DNA of 9,229 nt, from contig CAYMLL010000301.1 in assembly GCA_964390645.1 (NCBI GenBank), forward strand, positions 1 through 9,229. The letters run 5' to 3'. Positions 5,599 through 9,229 of this stretch are shown here, in pieces (position 1 is the stretch's first letter; the number at the start of each line of letters is the position of its first letter). This DNA comes from CAYMLL01 sp964390645 (GTDB taxonomy: Bacteria; Planctomycetota; UBA8108). The notes under the pieces were generated by a model. The model had not been told where the DNA came from. It saw nothing but the letters and a program-made list of their open reading frames with translations, and did no database searches. The position numbers and the translations under genes are program-made.

Positions 5599-8500
5599 TC
5601 ACCGTGCTCGCAGCACGCCACGCTCACTCTCGGCCGCGTCGGCGGCCGGCAGAACGTCGAGGTGGGCGCGCAACTCCGTGGCCTCGAGCTCACCGGGCAG
5701 GATCTCGAGCCGGCGCTCGAGGATCAGGTCGTCGTCGTCGCGACGGTAGCTCATCGAGTACGACACGAGCCGACCGGCCACGGCGACGTCCTGCGGCAGC
5801 GTCTCGATGCGAAGTCCCTCGCCGACGTCGACGCGGAACCGGTCGTGTTGCAAGCGGTGCTGTCGCAGGACGTACGGATGCCGGCGGTCCGGTGGCCCGC
5901 CGAAGATCCGGACGAGCTGCGCGTTCTGGATCACCGGTGCCAGCAGATAGTCCTCGCCGCTGCGAGACAGCAGCTTCGGAGCGGTGAGCTCGTAGCTGAT
6001 GATCATCGGCGACTCCGGATCGTCGAGCCCCTCGAAGCCGGCGCTCTTCACCTGGGCGCCGGGGAACATCTGGGTCGCCTGTCCGCGCAGGATCAGGTTC
6101 TTCTGGAACGTCGGGACGTTGGCCATCCGCTCCTTTGCGAGGTAGCTCTGCAGTGAGCCCGAGCGCAGCCGGAAGGCGATTTCGGCGGACTCGTCCGTCC
6201 CGAGCTTCATCGTGCCGCTCATCGAGGTCGCGAAGACCTGGCCCTCCACCGACGGCAGCGAGACGATCTCGGCGCCACGCTCGTTGAGGAGGAACGCGCG
6301 ACCGCCGCCGAAACGCTCCGGCAGATGCCCGAAGGGCAGGCGTCGGAAACGCAGCGTCACCCAGACGGGATCGTGGCCCGGCGGCTCGACGCGCACGAAT
6401 CGCCACGGGAAGTGGTTCGGGCTCGGGTGGCTCCAGTTCACCGGTTGTGCCAGAGCCTCGCGCTCGCGGACGAATGCCCATGTCGAGGGCACATCGGCCT
6501 CGTCGAGCAGAGCCTTGTAGAGGATCGTGCGATTTCCCGCCTTCTCCAGCAGGATCCGGACGGCGCTTCCTGCTCCGCTCTCCTTGGCGACGAGTTCGGT
6601 GACGAAGCCGTGGAGCCTCCTCGCCTTCTCGAGCGGGGGGTCCGTTCCGGCGAGCTCCGGGCGCGCGGCCGCCGCGAGCTCCGGCGTGGTCAACGTCGCC
6701 TGCTCGACGAAGCGGCGCAGAGTCTTCTCGACCTCCGACCAGGCGCGGCGTGGCTGGATCTCGACGCTCGGGAGGTACTGCTGGTAGGCGGGCATGTTCC
6801 GCTCCTGCTGGAGCCTCCCGACATCGCGTGCCTCGTAGATGACGACGCGTCGTCCGTCCTCGAGCCGACGCTCGGTGCGATCGACCGGGGGCCGGCCGGT
6901 GTCGTCGTCGTCCTGCGTTATTCGCGTCTCGAGGAGATTCTCCGGCATGTCCTCCGGGAGGATGAACACCATGCGTGAGAGCAGGAACGACTGCTGGTAG
7001 CGGAAGTCCTGGAAGAAGAACGAGCCGTGACGGAAGTCCGCACCGTGGGCGCCGCTGCGGTCCACCCGGTACGCGTGCTCCGTGAAGGCACCCGGCAGCA
7101 CTCCGGGCAGGACGTAGCTGCCTTTGCCGAGCGCGGCGACGGGCTCGAGCGTCTTTCCGTCGGCGGTCAGGGTGCGCAGACGGATGACCTCGCCGGGCGT
7201 CCGTACACTCGCGAGACTGTCCTTCGCCTTCTCGGTGAGCAGCTGAAACGCCTGGTGGATGTACTCGCTCGAAGAGCCGTCGGCACGCACCTCGACGACG
7301 CCGATGTCGAGAACGCAGATCGCGGCGGCTCGTTCGACGAGCGGGCCGTCCCGGGGCACGCGCGGCAGCCAGTCCTCGAGCGTCTCGTCGTAGGGCGTCC
7401 AGAACTCGCCCGTGTCGTCCCCGGTGCTCCCGAGGTAGCGCCTGAGCTCGAGATCGCCGGGGTCGAGCTCGAGCACGGTGCTCCAGGCCCGGCGCGCCTT
7501 CTCCTCGTCACCCGAGCTCTCGAGAATCCTGGCGAGGGCACGGTGCGAGTCCGGATCCCACGAGCGCGTCGCGACGTGAGCCCGTATCGCCTCCTCTGCC
7601 CTCTCGCGCTCGCCCCGTCGCAGCAGCAGCGCCGCGAGCTGCTCGGCGACCGGGGTGCTCCGCGGTTCGAGGGCCAGGCGCCGCGCCAGGAGTCGTTCAG
7701 CCGCTTCGAGGTCGCCGCGCTCGGCGGCGAGGTCGGCGAGCGTCGACAGCAGAGACGTCCGCCGCCGGTCCTTCTCGAACGCCGACTCGTAGTGCTCGGT
7801 GGCCTTCGCCGGACGATTGTGGTCGGCGTAGTAGCGCGCCTTGGCGATGTCCACGATCGCCAGGTCCGGCGCCACCGCGGCGATGCGATCGAGCACGCGC
7901 TGTTCGTCGACCTTCCAGTCCTTGATCGAGTAGACGCGACGCAGGCGCAGGAGCCCGGGCAGGAAGTCGCCGCGACGCTCGAGCGCCTGGTTCATGAGGC
8001 GCAGGGCCTCGTCGGTCTTCTGGTCGTACTGCAGCGAGCGCGCCAGACGTTCCTGTGCGGGCAGGAAGTCGGGATCGGCTGCGACGGCCGCTTCCCACGC
8101 GCTCTTGGAGCGGCTCTTGGACTGTCCGGTGGGCAGGTAGCTCGCCGCCTGCAGGATCCGGCCTTGACGGTGCAGCACCCACGGGTCCGTGGGCGCGAGC
8201 TCGGCGGCGCGGCGTGCTTCCTCCACCGCGAGCTCGGCGCGCGCGTCGTCGAGCCAGAGGTGAGCGAGTCCCAGGTGGTCGAGGGCGCGCGCCAAATCCG
8301 AGCGCTCCGTCGTCTCCCGGGACTCGAGCCCGGCACGCCAGCGCTCCGGCGCCCGGCCGAGAACCTCGACCTGCGACAGCCCGACGGCGCCGTCCGGGAT
8401 CGGGTGCAGGACACGTTCGGTGGTGGATTGGACCTCGTCGGCGGAGAAGGGGGTGCCGTCGGTTCCTGTCAGTCGTAGCGACAGGGAGGTCGACGTTTTC

Positions 8501-9229
8501 ACCAGCAGATGGTTCCAGCCTTTCTCGAGGCGAACCGCGACCTGTCGATGGGACGACAGGAAGGTGTGAAGACCCGTATCGTCGATCACCGCCACGGCGT
8601 TGAGCCAGATGCGGTGTCGGCTGCGGGACTCGACGTGCAAGAGCGCGTCCCGGGCCTCGTCCGAACGCACTTGCGCGAGCGCGTACATGACGCCGCGTTT
8701 CGGCCACACGTGCGACGCCATCGACAGCTGCGGGCCCCTCGTCGTCACGGGACGCCACTCGATCTCCTGCCAGCCGTCGATGTAGCCACCGCTGACATCG
8801 ATGCGGTCCTCGGGTGGATGGCGTCGCTCGAGACCGCCCGTGCGGGCCTTGTCGAAGGGACCGATGACCAGAAAGTGGCGCAGCGTTCCGTTTCCGTCGA
8901 TGAGAGCGAGCGAGTCGTCGCGACGCCCGAGACGCTCGTACTCGCTCGACAGGATCGATGCGAGCGTGGTCCGGGTGGGCCCCCGCACGCGATCGTTCGC
9001 GAGCAGCTTCTCGAGCGGCTCCAGGAGCGCATCAGGGCGTGCGAGTGACGAGACGATCGTCGACAGCCGTCGAGGCAGAAGGTCCACCCGGTCGTCGTCC
9101 GAATGCGTCGCCACGCCGGCGAGCCAGACCCCCGCAAGGGCGTCGAAGTCACCGTCGCGCGCCCCCCGCTGGGGGGGCGCGCGCTGGCGGAACGCGGCCT
9201 CGCTGGCGTGCGCGGCGGGGGCGCTGGGC
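5599..9229 (-). CDS. Large TPR / DUF3857 / transglutaminase-like protein (5' end beyond window)
   Basis: The frame is open to the right edge, giving 1209 visible residues. A GTG at 9114 is not the true start: the 38 codons before it almost all end in G or C, as in the rest of the gene. Domains in order: a jelly-roll-like domain (about 8895-8470; HFLVIGPFD, RHRIWLN, LEKGWNHLLVK); TPR helices (about 8297-7430; AAELAPTDPWVLHRQGRIL, STVLELDPGDLELRRYLG); a DUF3857 domain (about 7330-6900; QAFQLLTEKAKDSL, GSYVLPGVLPGAF); and a transglutaminase-like domain (about 6620-6290) with GNRTILYKALLDEADVPS and LPFGHLP; then a beta-rich C-terminus with a conserved SYSMSYRRDDDDLILERR segment. The catalytic Cys and Asp appear to be replaced, and the only visible Cys is at 7317-7315. 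Such proteins are usually exported; any signal peptide would be outside the window. Substrate unknown. Confidence 0.87.
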   Translation of the reverse strand, partial: PSAPAAHASEAAFRQRAPPQRGARDGDFDALAGVWLAGVATHSDDDRVDLLPRRLSTIVSSLARPDALLEPLEKLLANDRVRGPTRTTLASILSSEYERLGRRDDSLALIDGNGTLRHFLVIGPFDKARTGGLERRHPPEDRIDVSGGYIDGWQEIEWRPVTTRGPQLSMASHVWPKRGVMYALAQVRSDEARDALLHVESRSRHRIWLNAVAVIDDTGLHTFLSSHRQVAVRLEKGWNHLLVKTSTSLSLRLTGTDGTPFSADEVQSTTERVLHPIPDGAVGLSQVEVLGRAPERWRAGLESRETTERSDLARALDHLGLAHLWLDDARAELAVEEARRAAELAPTDPWVLHRQGRILQAASYLPTGQSKSRSKSAWEAAVAADPDFLPAQERLARSLQYDQKTDEALRLMNQALERRGDFLPGLLRLRRVYSIKDWKVDEQRVLDRIAAVAPDLAIVDIAKARYYADHNRPAKATEHYESAFEKDRRRTSLLSTLADLAAERGDLEAAERLLARRLALEPRSTPVAEQLAALLLRRGERERAEEAIRAHVATRSWDPDSHRALARILESSGDEEKARRAWSTVLELDPGDLELRRYLGSTGDDTGEFWTPYDETLEDWLPRVPRDGPLVERAAAICVLDIGVVEVRADGSSSEYIHQAFQLLTEKAKDSLASVRTPGEVIRLRTLTADGKTLEPVAALGKGSYVLPGVLPGAFTEHAYRVDRSGAHGADFRHGSFFFQDFRYQQSFLLSRMVFILPEDMPENLLETRITQDDDDTGRPPVDRTERRLEDGRRVVIYEARDVGRLQQERNMPAYQQYLPSVEIQPRRAWSEVEKTLRRFVEQATLTTPELAAAARPELAGTDPPLEKARRLHGFVTELVAKESGAGSAVRILLEKAGNRTILYKALLDEADVPSTWAFVREREALAQPVNWSHPSPNHFPWRFVRVEPPGHDPVWVTLRFRRLPFGHLPERFGGGRAFLLNERGAEIVSLPSVEGQVFATSMSGTMKLGTDESAEIAFRLRSGSLQSYLAKERMANVPTFQKNLILRGQATQMFPGAQVKSAGFEGLDDPESPMIISYELTAPKLLSRSGEDYLLAPVIQNAQLVRIFGGPPDRRHPYVLRQHRLQHDRFRVDVGEGLRIETLPQDVAVAGRLVSYSMSYRRDDDDLILERRLEILPGELEATELRAHLDVLPAADAAESERGVLRAR
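8470..8895 (-). other. Jelly-roll-like carbohydrate-binding-type domain in the TPR/DUF3857 protein
   Basis: It reads NGTLRHFLVIGPFD, then YIDGWQEIEW, YALAQVRSDEARDALLHVES, RHRIWLNAVAVI, and VAVRLEKGWNHLLVKTS. The last two segments match the usual 'xVWLNG ... LxxGxNxLLVK' edge strands of galactose-binding-like beta-sandwiches found before TPR or enzyme domains. No specific ligand can be named. Confidence 0.55.
9156..9183. repeat. Perfect 12-bp all-GC hairpin within coding sequence
   Basis: Positions 9156-9167 (alternating C/G then six C) are the exact reverse complement of 9172-9183 (six G then alternating C/G), with a 4-base loop. It lies in the open frame upstream of 9114, encoding a low-complexity Arg/Ala/Pro-rich stretch. 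Homopolymer runs here make sequencing or assembly error possible. Confidence 0.85.

Noticed and set aside
7027..8478. Plus-strand open frame of 483 codons opposite the TPR region
   Set aside because: It is a shadow of the minus-strand gene, whose TPR and DUF3857 motifs are clear.
1..9229. A defence or anti-phage system built on the macro-domain gene, queF and the DUF1800/DUF1501 pair
   Set aside because: No ADP-ribosyltransferase toxin, nuclease, helicase or DNA 7-deazaguanine modification gene is present, and the genes lie in different transcription units with housekeeping or secretory features.

Overview
The window is GC-rich and densely coding, and shows one genome segment with five genes. 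Three lie on the minus strand in the left half and reach the left edge, one is on the plus strand, and one large minus-strand gene runs off the right edge. Several traits suggest a free-living bacterium of the Planctomycetota or a neighbouring environmental lineage. These are a DUF1800/DUF1501 pair, a dockerin-like EF-hand pair at the N-terminus of the DUF1800 protein, and 'WRYFKGTEEP ... YLNG ... NVLA' jelly-roll modules. This placement rests on family recognition only. No rRNA, tRNA, CRISPR array, insertion sequence or phage gene was seen.

Layout, left to right. Positions 1-415 (minus) hold the N-terminal 138 codons of a Tat-exported DUF1501 protein. Positions 487-4038 (minus) hold a secreted 1183-residue DUF1800 protein made of signal peptide, dockerin-like pair, fibronectin type III domain, and a DUF1800 domain interrupted twice by the same kind of beta-sandwich module. 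These two genes form a likely operon, transcribed DUF1800 first. Positions 4039-4384 are a non-coding leader with a candidate promoter and several inverted repeats. Positions 4385-5023 (minus) encode a macro-domain protein. Positions 5024-5145 hold two overlapping divergent promoters and a hairpin. Positions 5146-5550 (plus) are queF, the preQ0 reductase of queuosine synthesis. Positions 5551-5598 separate convergent genes. Positions 5599-9229 (minus) are a 5'-truncated gene for a large protein with a jelly-roll domain, TPR repeats, a DUF3857 domain and a transglutaminase-like domain.

How the genes work together. DUF1800 and DUF1501 proteins commonly occur as neighbours and are probably exported partners whose biochemical role is unknown. 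queF and the macro-domain gene are cytoplasmic; their predicted promoters overlap, so they may be co-regulated or mutually exclusive. The right-hand protein is probably extracytoplasmic.

The most unusual points are the two beta-sandwich modules nested inside DUF1800, the transglutaminase-like domain that seems to have lost its catalytic Cys and Asp, and the interlocked queF/macro promoter region. I found no convincing defence system or other complete new system.
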